Positions 15,606 through 26,200 of a stretch of DNA of 64,000 bases are shown here, one piece after another. The notes beneath the pieces are model-generated. The model saw nothing but the letters and a program-made list of their open reading frames with translations, ran no database searches and had not been told where the DNA came from. Source of the stretch: Oreohelix idahoensis. Its lineage: Eukaryota > Mollusca > Gastropoda > Stylommatophora > Oreohelicidae. The stretch is from positions 339,001 to 403,000 of the forward strand of contig JAMPIV010000590.1 of assembly GCA_024509875.1 (NCBI GenBank), given 5' to 3'. The position numbers were made by a program, and so were the translations under genes. Position 1 is the stretch's first letter. Every line of letters starts with the position of its first letter.

Positions 15606-15945
15606 AGGAATGGTGATATAACTATCACTTCTGAAAAGTTTATCAATTTAAGGTAAATTAAGATAGCTTTATCACGTTAAGCGGATTATAAATTTGTCGT
15701 AGCGATGGTTGTGGTGTAACTAGTTATCTGACCAGTATGGAAAAGACCGTTCAAATACGTCAGAGATTAAGATTATACTATCTCTTGTTGATGTGAGTAA
15801 TATTCAAACTATGAATGATGAATGACCGTCAATTCCGCGTGATTTTTGGAGCAGACGACGAACTAAACTAACCATTACTACTTCAGATATGTCGCGAGAC
15901 GTACTATGATGCTCGTCTACTTGCATGCGGGCCCACATCTGCAGC
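15606..15945. other. No recognised gene
   Basis: Mixed-composition DNA between the SINE and the minisatellite; nothing supported. Confidence 0.35.
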
Positions 15946-15949
15946 GAAA

Positions 15950-16285
15950 ATAGAAGTGCATGAATCTATGGTATGAATCTATAGTGCATGCATCTATGGT
16001 GCATGAATCTATGGTGCATGAATCTATGGCATGAATCTATGGTATGAAACTATGGTGCATGAATCTATGGCATGAATCTATGTTGCATGAATCTATGGTA
16101 TGAATCTATGGTATGAATCTATGGCGCATGAATTTATGGTATAAATCTATGGTATGAATCTATAGTGCATGTATCTATGGTGCATGAATCTGTGGTGCAT
16201 GAATCTATGGCATGAATCTATGGTATGAATCTATGGTGCATGATTCTATGTTGTATGAATCTATGTTGCATGAATCTATGGTATA
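15950..16285. repeat. Minisatellite of 14/18-bp units
   Basis: An irregular array built from GCATGAATCTATGGT with and without a GTGC-type extension, so two unit lengths alternate without strict order. About 20 units. Point variants are common. Confidence 0.9.
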
Positions 16286-16504
16286 AATCTATCTACGGCG
16301 CCACCTCACATTTGGGTGAAAAGAAGCTCACACGGCTAGCAGAAGAGAGGAGAAAACGTCGAAAGAAACATCAGGAAAATAAGCAGCTGAGGGCTGTCTC
16401 CTCAGGGGCGCACATTTCTATAGTCAGTTATGACTGAAGGGGCTATTATTATTGTTATAAAAGACATCAGAAGTATACACTGGATGGGTTTGAAAAAAAA
16501 ATCG

Positions 16505-17430
16505 AAAAAAGGTGATTCGTCTTACAAGGACAAAAGACAAAGAAAATAGTCTACGTTACGGCCACAAGGACTTCGCCAGGAAAGGAAAGAAAGTGAAGGC
16601 TAGATAGGACACATAAGAACTTAAATAAATATAAAAATAAAACCTAGGTACTTCCCTGAAGGCAAGGCATCGAAATCCTATCACTATTCGCTGTCCGCTA
16701 ATGGACAGCGTGGCTGAAAAGGAAGTCTTCTTCCTCGTTCGTCCTGAAAAGGACGGTGGTTGCGTTGTGTCTGTTTACGCCTAAGCTGTGATATCTGCAC
16801 CTTTCGGTCGACACATCCGACTTCTGCACGGCATTTTTGGGACCGGGTTTGCCTTCTCACTGCGATCCCTACTCGCTCAGCCAGACTGCAGTGATGCAAT
16901 CTGTTTCCAGGACCACCACGTGGAGGTGGAGTAGGGTCTTGACCAGCTCTGGTTCGTTGATCCTGATGCAAGCAGTCAAGCTATGGGTCGCTGACTGCAT
17001 TCTCTATTGCTGCATCTTTGGGTCCCGAAAAGGAAGTTCGGTCCTCTTCTATTTCCAGTCCCCACCCCCATCACGTTTGGGCAGTTCACTGTTCAGTTTC
17101 GCTTTCTTAGTCTTTGGTTTCCCAGTATGTATTGTGCACATCAGGTGGGGGAAAAGGAAGTGACTTCTGCCACCGGATGTACACAATACATACTAAGAAA
17201 CCAAAAACCAAAAAACGAAACCGAACAATAAACCACCCAAACGTAATAAAAGTGGGGACTGGAAACAGAAGAGGACAGAATGAGTGGGTGATAAATAAAT
17301 ATGAAATAAAAAATCAAGACAAATTAGAAACAGTGTATATTCATACATATTATGGAGGATGGCATAAAAAATAGAAGAATAGGATAAGAGTGGAAAGAGT
17401 CAAAATAGAGCAAGAGAGGAAAGGGTGACC
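16505..17430 (-). mobile_element. 3' flank of Penelope-like element
   Basis: This is the region downstream of the ORF at 17431-19641 (element on the minus strand). It includes a block at 16510-16610 shared with 6196-6300 that holds a hammerhead-like core, a short perfect hairpin (CGCTGTCC, 6-base loop, GGACAGCG) at 16688-16709, and a large inverted repeat at about 17040-17275. Penelope-like elements typically carry such terminal structures. The exact 3' end is not fixed. Confidence 0.5.
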
Positions 17431-19641
17431 TCAGACAAAGGTGTGTAAAGTGTTGAGACCGGCTGGTTTTAGACACCCCATGCGATGGATAAGACGGTTC
17501 TCAAGCTGTTCTCGGCCGGCAGTGTCAGAGGAGCAGGATCGGATCGCTGTGACCTGGATGTCGATGGGACCATGGTGGTCAGGACCATTGAAGTGTATGG
17601 CAACTGATGTGGACTTTTGCTGAGAGATGTCATTTAAGTGCTGGCTGAATCTGTCCCCAAGTCGTTTGCCTGTTTGGCCAATATAGGTTTTGCAGCAACG
17701 TTTACATATGATCGTATAAATTATATTGCGCGATTCACACGTGAAGCTACTAGTGATGGTGTACGTAGCCTTAGGAAAGGACACCTTCTGGGTTGAGATG
17801 ACATACTTACACGTGTTGCATCGTGTCCGACCACAGGGTAGTGTGCCAAAGTGAGTGGCATTCTCCTTTGGGAGACGGCTGTGAACAAGAAGATCCTTCA
17901 AGTTCTTGTCGCGTCTATATGCCACCAAAGGTGCTTCACCGAATACTTCGTGGGTCACAGGCTCTGCTTGGAGGATAGGGAGGTGGCGGAAAAGGATCTG
18001 TTTGACAGCAGTACTGTGAGGGTGATGGGTCAAGATTAATTTGACTCTATCCGAAGTGTATTTATAGTGAGGTTTGAGGGCCTCCTGACGAGAGATGGGG
18101 AGCACACGTTGGAGAGCAGAGGTGAGAACATGTTCCGGATAAAGTCTGCTACGGAAGAAATCCAACATCTCATTTGCTCGGAAGTGGAAGTCATCGTCGT
18201 CTTGGCACAAACGGCGGAGGCGGAGAAGTTGTGAAAAAGGAAGGGAGTCACGACAGGCCCGAGGATGAGAAGAGGTATACAGGAGGTAGCTGTGGGCATC
18301 TGTCGGCTTGTAGTATACTGAGGTATTAAGGCCGGAGGGCGTGATAGTAATAGTAATGTCAAGGAAGTTGACAGATACTGTGGAGACGAGGGAGGTGAAC
18401 TTGATGATGGGGTGAAAGTGGTTGACAAAGTCGATGAAGCGGTATAAATCAGTCTCAGACATATCTGTGAGACCTATGCCATCATCGATATATCTGCGGT
18501 AAAACCCTGGGAAAGGACCGGAGTATTGTTGCCATATCTGATGCTCCAAGTGGCCCATGAACAGGCAGGCATAGCTAGGACCCATCTTCGTTCCCATGGC
18601 AACACCACTAATTTGGTCAAAAAACTGACCATTGAATTCAAAGGAATTCAGTTGAAGGACCAGTTCAGCAAGACGGAGAAGAGTGTCAGTGGATATAGAA
18701 GGGCAAGTGCGCTGGTCAAGAAAAAACCGAAGAGCTCGGAGACCATCAGAGTGGGGAATAGAGGTATACAGAGAACAGACGTCTAACAAGAAAAGACGGT
18801 AGGAGCGGTCTGCTGGGAGTCGGATAGAGGAGAAAGTTGTAAGAGCATGATTGGTGTCTTTGACAAAGGAGGGAAGATTCTCAACGATAGGCTGGAAAAT
18901 GCTATCGAGGAAGTCAGAAATGTGTTCAGTAGGACAGGAACAGGCTGAGACAATAGGTCTGCCAGGGTTGTCGATCTTATGAATTTTGGGGAGCATGTAG
19001 AATACAGGCTTGCCCAAAGAGCTGTCATGAATCCTAAGATGAGATGCTTCGGGAGGAAGAGCATTACTAGTGATGAGCTGTTTAATAGTGTTGTGTACAA
19101 TGCGATTGTTAGAGACAGTCGCATCGCTGGTCCTGGGCCTGTAAAAAGAGCCATTGGTCAACTGGTTTTTACCTTCACTTAGGTATAAGTCCTTCTGCCA
19201 GACGACAATGGCTCCTCCCTTGTCAGCCGGTTTGATGACAATGTCGTCTCTACGGCGAAGAAGGGAGAGAGCACGGGACTCTGCCGAAGTGAGATTGGAA
19301 TAATGCAATCTACTAGGGCGGAGCTGCTGAATGTCATGGATGGTGTTCTTGATATACAGGTCCAGGGCATGAGAGGCCCCAGGTTTAGGTGTAAAGGGAG
19401 GTTTTGTAGGGTCAGAAAAGCGTGCGAAGATGTCGGATTCAGCCTGAGACTGCGGAGTGCTGTCTTCCTCTCTAAAATGGAACTTCAGCCTCATGCGACG
19501 GTGAAACCGATGAACATCCTGGAGGAGATTGTAATGGTCTAGGGTCGGACGAAGAGGAACAAATTTTAGGCCCTTACTGAGAACAGAGCGCTCTCCCTCA
19601 GAGAGGGGTAGATCTGGGGGATGCAGACTACCTGAGTGCAT
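17431..19641 (-). CDS. Penelope-like RT with GIY-YIG endonuclease
   Basis: A 736-codon frame from a Penelope-like retroelement. Toward the N-terminus lie SKGLKFVP and a DIVIKPADKGGAIVV motif. The reverse transcriptase follows: YMLPKIHK, GRPIVSACSCPTEHISDFLD, LLDVCSLYTSIPH, GVAMGTKMGPSYACLFMG and the catalytic YRRYIDDGIG. Near the C-terminus (about residues 655-705) a GIY-YIG nuclease domain contains IIYTIICKRCCKTYIGQTG and the RFSQHLND helix. The protein would nick target DNA and copy the RNA there. The shown start is not the family start: homologous coding continues upstream in another frame to about 19900, so one frameshift lies near 19630. The body is otherwise open, so the copy is fairly young. 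Confidence 0.93.
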   Translation of the reverse strand: MHSGSLHPPDLPLSEGERSVLSKGLKFVPLRPTLDHYNLLQDVHRFHRRMRLKFHFREEDSTPQSQAESDIFARFSDPTKPPFTPKPGASHALDLYIKNTIHDIQQLRPSRLHYSNLTSAESRALSLLRRRDDIVIKPADKGGAIVVWQKDLYLSEGKNQLTNGSFYRPRTSDATVSNNRIVHNTIKQLITSNALPPEASHLRIHDSSLGKPVFYMLPKIHKIDNPGRPIVSACSCPTEHISDFLDSIFQPIVENLPSFVKDTNHALTTFSSIRLPADRSYRLFLLDVCSLYTSIPHSDGLRALRFFLDQRTCPSISTDTLLRLAELVLQLNSFEFNGQFFDQISGVAMGTKMGPSYACLFMGHLEHQIWQQYSGPFPGFYRRYIDDGIGLTDMSETDLYRFIDFVNHFHPIIKFTSLVSTVSVNFLDITITITPSGLNTSVYYKPTDAHSYLLYTSSHPRACRDSLPFSQLLRLRRLCQDDDDFHFRANEMLDFFRSRLYPEHVLTSALQRVLPISRQEALKPHYKYTSDRVKLILTHHPHSTAVKQILFRHLPILQAEPVTHEVFGEAPLVAYRRDKNLKDLLVHSRLPKENATHFGTLPCGRTRCNTCKYVISTQKVSFPKATYTITSSFTCESRNIIYTIICKRCCKTYIGQTGKRLGDRFSQHLNDISQQKSTSVAIHFNGPDHHGPIDIQVTAIRSCSSDTAGREQLENRLIHRMGCLKPAGLNTLHTFV

Positions 19642-19936
19642 GATGGAGTGGAGGATGGAGGGGTAGCTTTGGGGGTAGGGATGAGACGGGATAGATTATG
19701 ATGTTTAGACGTGGAAAGGGACTCATGCAGCTGCCGGTTCAGTGTGTGGATAGTGGTGCGTATCATAGAATAGAAAGGGAAGTTGTTGGAGGTGAGACAA
19801 CGTAAGTGAAGCAGAAGCTGGGACTGTTGGGCACTGAGGTCTGATAAAAGGCGGGAGTGACTGTATACACTGAAGAGAGATGTTGAAGATGAGAAGACAC
19901 GAACACGGAAAACTTAATATGAATATTATGATGAAG
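19566..19936 (-). pseudogene. Penelope-like ORF, out-of-frame N-terminal part
   Basis: A minus-strand frame (open at 19566-19766 and readable further upstream to about 19900) contains QLHESLSTSKHHNLSRLI, the sort of N-terminal segment that precedes the SKGLKFVP motif in Penelope-like proteins. It lies one frame off the main ORF. The Gmr1-like LTR element was inserted at 19937-19941, so any sequence further upstream is now beyond 29399. Confidence 0.55.
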
Positions 19937-19941
19937 ATCCT
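19937..19941 (+). repeat. Target duplication ATCCT, left
   Basis: The 5-bp ATCCT before the left LTR is repeated immediately after the right LTR at 29394-29398. This fixes the boundaries of the element. Confidence 0.95.
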
Positions 19942-21437
19942 TGTTACGTGCAGTCTTTGATATCTTACAATATTATACATTGGTATACTTGTTATGTTCG
20001 CAAATATTTTGTAAACAAAATAGTGCTTAAGGGAAAGTCATTATTGAGTTACTTCCCTTGAAAGTTGTGTCGGCTCTTTCGATCGAACTCCACGGATGAG
20101 TCCAGTTTTCTGCGATTTATTCTTCGTTTGGGTAGTAATAGATTGTTCTTGCTTCAGAATATCTATGGCCTGAATTTATGTGTATTGTTTGTCTGAGTAG
20201 GACGAGTCTGTCTTATTTCTGTATATCTTTACATATCTAAGTCGAACTATATGTTCTGTTGTCTCTAGAGAGGTCAAAGGCTATTCGGCAGATGTGTCGC
20301 TAGAGTGTGGTGTGATTTGGCTTCGTCCCGATAGGGACTGTGTTTTCTATGTCGGCTTGTCGCCGGGGAAAAAGTGATCTCAGTATTTGTGGGGAAAGTG
20401 ATAGTCGTCTAGACCTATCGTGTATGCTTTACCCCATTGTTTATTCGTATTGCCAAGGAATGGCAGAATCATATTTCTGATACCAAGGTAATAATAGACA
20501 CTCTTATGAACTCTCGTACGAAGCCACCATTTTCGATAGGTACGATTTGAATGTCTAAGAGAATATATTTGACTCGATGAAAACGACTTCGATTCCTAGC
20601 AGCACTATATCCTGTAGATTGCAGTCAAGTGTTCATGATCAAATCTACAGAGCAATGAAAGATTTAATGAATGACTAACTTTAGGACAGATTCATTATCT
20701 GTATCCAAACGTGAGTGACAGCTCACGAGTGAAGCCATCTTGGAACCAAACATGTAGTGACTTTCAAGAAGAGAAAAGGGATGCCCGTATTATCGCTTGA
20801 TTAGTCCAGAGATCACTGCTACACATGAGAACCCATTGCTAGCGGTTCAATATTATTATATGAAAAAACTGTGCTGAACCTTATGTTAAAGAATCTTCGC
20901 TAGACGAGATTAGGTAGAAGCCATCTTGGATATTGTTTATAATCTGACGTGCTTTGTCAGTAAACTCAGTTGATATATATATATGGGCAATACTGGGTGC
21001 TTGGCTACTGACAGTCCATTATATTATTATTCTACATGAGTGCCCATGTAACATAACATTGCAAGACCAGTTATCCACTGTACCATGATGTATTATGCCA
21101 ACCTGTGATTTGTCACTATCTGTGCTGTCGAGTGTGTACGTCCAATTAAACTTTAGTAAAGGTACACAGTCGTTGGTGTCGATGACTTCCAGCCATACAT
21201 GAGTGTGAGAAAAGAACATTTGTCAACACCACGAACCCTTATTATCATTCGCACATTATACACTCAATCCATGTCTACACACCACTGCGTAGGTCAAGTT
21301 GACATTCCATACACTACAGTGGAGCAAACAACACCATAGAGATCTTATCAACTGATGATGATGATGTCTGCTTCCATCCACTTATATTTATCCTTTTGGT
21401 GGATATCATTAACGGGAATAAAATAACAACTTTATCA
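19942..21437 (+). repeat. Gmr1-like element, 5' LTR
   Basis: Starts TGTTACGTGC and ends TTTATCA, the TG...CA form of LTRs, 1,496 bp. By eye it differs from the right LTR at about six bases plus one 2-bp TA indel, near 99.5% identity, which points to a recent insertion. It provides promoter and polyadenylation signals, though I cannot place the transcription start. Confidence 0.95.
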
Positions 21438-21439
21438 AC

Positions 21440-21458
21440 TGGTGGACCAGCTTTCTGG
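21440..21458 (+). promoter_or_regulatory. Primer-binding site candidate
   Basis: Two bases after the left LTR, TGGTGGACCAGCTTTCTGG starts with TGG, as expected for pairing to the CCA end of a tRNA. I cannot name the tRNA with confidence. Confidence 0.6.
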
Positions 21459-22549
21459 GTTTGACCTCGCAGAAGTTCAGAAGTCAACAGATTACCGATA
21501 CCAGACCGTTTCCTGTGGCTGATACGACACACTTGCAGTATTGGTTTGCTATTTGTCAACACTTCGTCACGTGACCTGTCAAGTGAATGCAGTATGTAGG
21601 TCAGCGTTGTTGACATTTTTACATTAGACATTACAGAGTTTCACAGAACAGTTGGATCAATTCTTGTCAATATTAACAGGAAGACAGTATTGGTGAACTA
21701 AGAAGTCCTATTTTCATCGATGGATCTTCTTGTTTTCTGTATATGAACTTTAATATTTAAGGCCAGAATGTTTAATTGAATAAAGTGGCAGTTTGTTTAT
21801 TTTCATAAAAATAACTTTGCCATTACTGTAAAACTGAGCCTATTTTGCAACACATACTATCATACATATAATTTATATATATTTATGTTTACATGTTACT
21901 TGTTTGTATAGTATGTTAGTTTCTATGTCAGCGGGTTGTGTTTAAGGTTGGGCGGCGTCCTCACAACAGAATATCCCACGTCATAGAGGGTCCGTTGTGG
22001 GCGTTTTCTATAGGTGCAATTTTCTTGATTGAAAATTTGCTGCGACAACTGTTGCTTTTGTGTTAGCTGTGAAGTCTGTAATTATTGTTATTTTTGTAAT
22101 ATTTCTTTGTTCTTTAGTTTTGTTTTGATTTGTTTGTAATTTGTTGGTCTAACCTTTTCTATCTTTCAGTTCTATTCACAATTTGTATTCATATACTGTG
22201 ACGTCATTGGTGTTGTTATTCTTTGCAGATTCAGTGATTATTTTCATTGATTTCCGTATTTGATTTATTTTGATTTCTGCAAACGTTCTTGTATTGTCAG
22301 TCCTATTTGTACTTTATGTATTCTGTTGGTTGACATATGTTTTATATAGGTATATTTCATAAGACACAATTGCCTGTGCACTGCACTTGGATTTTGGTAT
22401 AAACCAGTACCTGATTATTATTACTGTTATACAAGACCTTATTAAGGCTTGTGACCCACAGATATTGAGATAGTATACTGATTAATCAAGTCATTAAGAA
22501 CTTGTGGTATTATTATTATTTCAGGTGATTAGTATTATTGTTAGACATC

Positions 22550-23268
22550 ATGTCTACATTGGAATACTTCATTACACAAGGGAAAGCCCTTGATAAGACT
22601 GGTCAACAATTAGAACAATGGACTGTTGCTCAATATGACAAAGCATTAGCTGCAGAAGAGAGAAGAGCTATGGCAGAAGAGAAAAGATTAGAAAGAGAAG
22701 CTGAGGCTGCTGCTGAACAAAAGAAATTACAGATGCAGGTGGAGGAAAGGAGATTTGAAGCTGAACAAAAAAAATTAGAAAGAGAAGCTGCTGCTGAACA
22801 AAAAAAGATTAGACAGTGAAGCTGAACAAAAAAGATTAGACAGGGAAGCTGAACAAAAAAGATTAGACAGGGATGCTGAACAAAAAAGATTAGATGCTGA
22901 AGAGAAAAAAGCAATAAGAGAACATGAATTTGAGTTAGAGAAATTGAGATTGACAAGTATGAGTAATGTTAATCAGGCATCTAGTGGTAATGGTAAACCT
23001 TCTACTTACAAGGTTAAGGTTCCACCGTTCAATCAGTCTAGTGACGATATTACATTCTGGCTGGATAGATTTGAACGTTCTTGTCGTACACATAATGTGG
23101 ATAAATCACAATACGCTAATCAATTATCAGAAAACTTGAAAGGTGAATCTTTGACTAGATTATGCCTTGTAGGAGAAGCAGATAAGGATAATTATGATGT
23201 CATTAGGGCGGCTTTGATAAAAAAAATATCAGCTAAGTGAGGAAGGCTATCGCCTTTTATTTAAAACG
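22550..23268 (+). pseudogene. Gag, N-terminal part, frame-broken
   Basis: Begins at ATG 22550. The first ~90 codons form a charged coiled coil (EERRAMAEEKRLEREAEAA and similar heptads); a run of imperfect 27-bp units (KRLDREAEQ) follows at 22800-22900. The next part, from about 22944, contains PPFNQSSDDITFWLDRFERS, a capsid-like segment. There are two frame breaks, each a single extra A: an A7 run at 22800-22806 and an A8 run at about 23219-23226. After the second break homology continues directly into the frame at 23269. The Gag of the LTR element at 51173-54951 has the same layout. Confidence 0.8.
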
Positions 23269-26200
23269 ATGGTGCCTGAGACGGGTGTAGAATTCTCAGA
23301 ATTCACTGCAAAGGCACGTCTCACAGTTGATCGTTGGATTGAGCTTTCCAAAACAGAAAAAACGTATGAAGGACTTATGGATTTGTTGCTCAGAGATAAG
23401 ATTATGTCATGTGTGAACAAACCTTTCCTTGAATTTATACATGAGCGTAAACCCAAATCTCTAAAAGAAATGGAAGAATATTGTTCCCAATATGTCACTG
23501 CACACCCCGACGTGACTTTTGGCAACACTAAGATTAAGGAGAGTATGCCAGTTGCTTCAGCAACACCATACAATCCCAATTATTCACACAGATTTCAGGG
23601 ACCTCAAAACAGATTTGATAAAAAAGGTAACCATAATAGTTATCAAAACCAAGGTAACCAATCATTTCAGGGTTCTTCTTCAAAGAACTGGAGACGAGCT
23701 GATAGCTCTCGACACAGGGGTGGTCATAATTATAGGAATTTCCGTAGAGGAAGTAATTATAGAAACTATCAGGGTTATCCGTCTTGGAGTCAACAAGATC
23801 ATAATTACAGAGATACTCATTATAATGAATATGATAATGGTAACCAAGGGAACTATGACTCAAACCCAAATAGGGGTTACAATAGAGGTAACAATAACTA
23901 CAGAGGTGATAATAACCGAGGTAGATCTCAATACAAAAGACATAAACCACATTTTCAGGCAAACTCTGCACAACAAGAGTCCAATGAAGCCTATAAACAG
24001 AGTAAAGATAATAATGATGCTAGTAATATGGCATGTGCCGCTTTTGATTTTGGGAGAGCATCTCAGTGCCCCCAATGCAAAACGTTATTTGAGCCAACCA
24101 CAGTGTCTACTTTAAGCTGTGGCCATCCTCTTCCTGCTCTTCCGGCATCAGTCGCGCATGATGGAAGAGGTTCTCTTGTCTTACATAAGGGTTTAGTGAA
24201 TAACAATCCAGTCTCTGTGCTATTTGATTCTGGATGCACCACAATTGGTGTTAGGCAGTCACTCGTAGATCCTTCCCGTGCCACTGGACAAGTAGTCAAA
24301 TGTGTAACATTTGGCGGCACATTAGAGAAATACTCTACTGCTATCATTAGGATTGCTACTCCTTTCTTTACAGGAGATGTACACGCATGTCTTCTTCCGA
24401 ATCCGATCGCTGACCTCATCATCGGTCGCATTCATGGAGTCAGAGAATGCACTCCGCAACAAATTTCCACGTGGGAAAGGCAAAACATGCAGATTGCTAA
24501 CGCTGTAGTCACTAGAGCTCAGGCTCTTAATATGCCTCAAACTTCATCTACTGAAGATAATGAAGTGCATAACCAAGATAATCCCTTGGTAATTTCTCGT
24601 GACTCGTTTATAAAACAGCAAGAAGATGATCCCACTCTGAAGAAATTCTTCATTCTTGCAACTAAAGGTGATCCGAATAAAGACACAAGTCGTAAATCGT
24701 GGATTACAAAGAAGAATGGCGTACTTGTACGTATGGTTCAAGACTCCATTACGTCAAGTCATTCTCAAATCCTGGTTCCCAAGAATTTGAGAGTTAAAAT
24801 TTTGCAGCACGCTCACGACTCTCAGTGTGCTGGACACATGGGTTTTTCCCGTACTAAGTCAAGAGTCCTTGCGGCTTTCTTTTGGCCATTGGTAAACAAG
24901 GACATACGGATTTATTGTCGATCTTGTAAAGTATGTCAGGAAGTTAAATCCAAAGGTCCACGGCATGCTGCACCCATTCAGGCGGCGGACATTCCTATTC
25001 GGCCATTCCAAAAAATGGCCATAGACATTATTGGTCCATTTAAGATCAAGTCTGCCAGAGGACATCAGTTTATCTTGACGTGTGTTGATATGTGCACACG
25101 TTGGCCAGAGGCTATTCCTCTGAAGAGCATTACTACTGCTGATATTGCAGATGCTCTTTGGCTTATATTTTCTCGTCTGGGGTTCCCCGGAGAGATATTG
25201 TCAGATCATGGCACCCAACTAATATCAGATACCATGTCTCAAGTAATGTCTACTCTGCAGATAGATAGATCTTTAAGTAGTATCTACCATCCAATGTCTA
25301 ATGGTATGGTCGAACGCCTTAATAGAACACTTAAAAACTTACTGGGGAAGATAACTGAGGATCATCCTCAAGACTGGGACAGAGTTTTACCTGCGGCCCT
25401 CTTCGCTTACAGAGAGGTACCCAATGAACATACAGGATTTTCTCCCTTTGAACTCGTCTTTGGCGCGCGCCCGCGTGGCCCTATGTCGTTGCTTCACGAT
25501 CTCATTACATCTGACAATATTGACGATGACACAAAGTCATCCTACGAATATGTCATCGCGTTGAGACAAAAAATTATCGAAGCATGCAAATTAGCAACTT
25601 CTTCTTCTGAATTTGCGAAACAGAAGGCAAGGCAATTTGCCAATAAGAAGAGATGCTTACGACAACTTTGTCCTGGTGACAAAGCATTTGTATTACTACC
25701 TTGTAGGGAAAACAGATTACTTATTTCTTGGAAAGGTCCGTACGATATAATATCGAAAATTTCCGATGTCGACTATATTGTCGATATTGATGGGAAGCAT
25801 AAAACCTTCCACATCAATATGCTTACTGAATTCCATGAACGTCCGGATTATTTGCAACCCATTTTCCAAGCAACGGACAATTCTCCAGTACAACATGGTC
25901 ATTACTCATCACTGTCCGTGATACAGGATGAGGAAACAAGTTTTTCAGATGTAAATCTTCCTCTTCCAATGATCCCACTTCATTCCAGTGAATCATGGAA
26001 GAACGTTACTGTCTCTCCTGATTTGTCTCTAGGAGAACAGCGACAAGTTTCAACTATGTTGCAAACATTTCAGGATGTACTCACTGACATCCCTGGACAA
26101 ACGCATGTCATTGAACATGACATTGTTCTAACTGACCATACTCCTATTAGGGTTAGACCTTATCCTATACCTATACATTTTCAAGCACAGGTCGAGAAAG

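Noticed and set aside
18036..18428. Several minus- and plus-strand frames within 17441-19542
   Set aside because: They overlap the Penelope-like ORF in other frames and contain no motifs.
23534..23971. Minus-strand Tyr/Asn-rich frame and plus-strand Ile-rich frame at 23519-24115
   Set aside because: Both are shadows of the Gly/Asn/Arg-rich Gag segment in the main frame.
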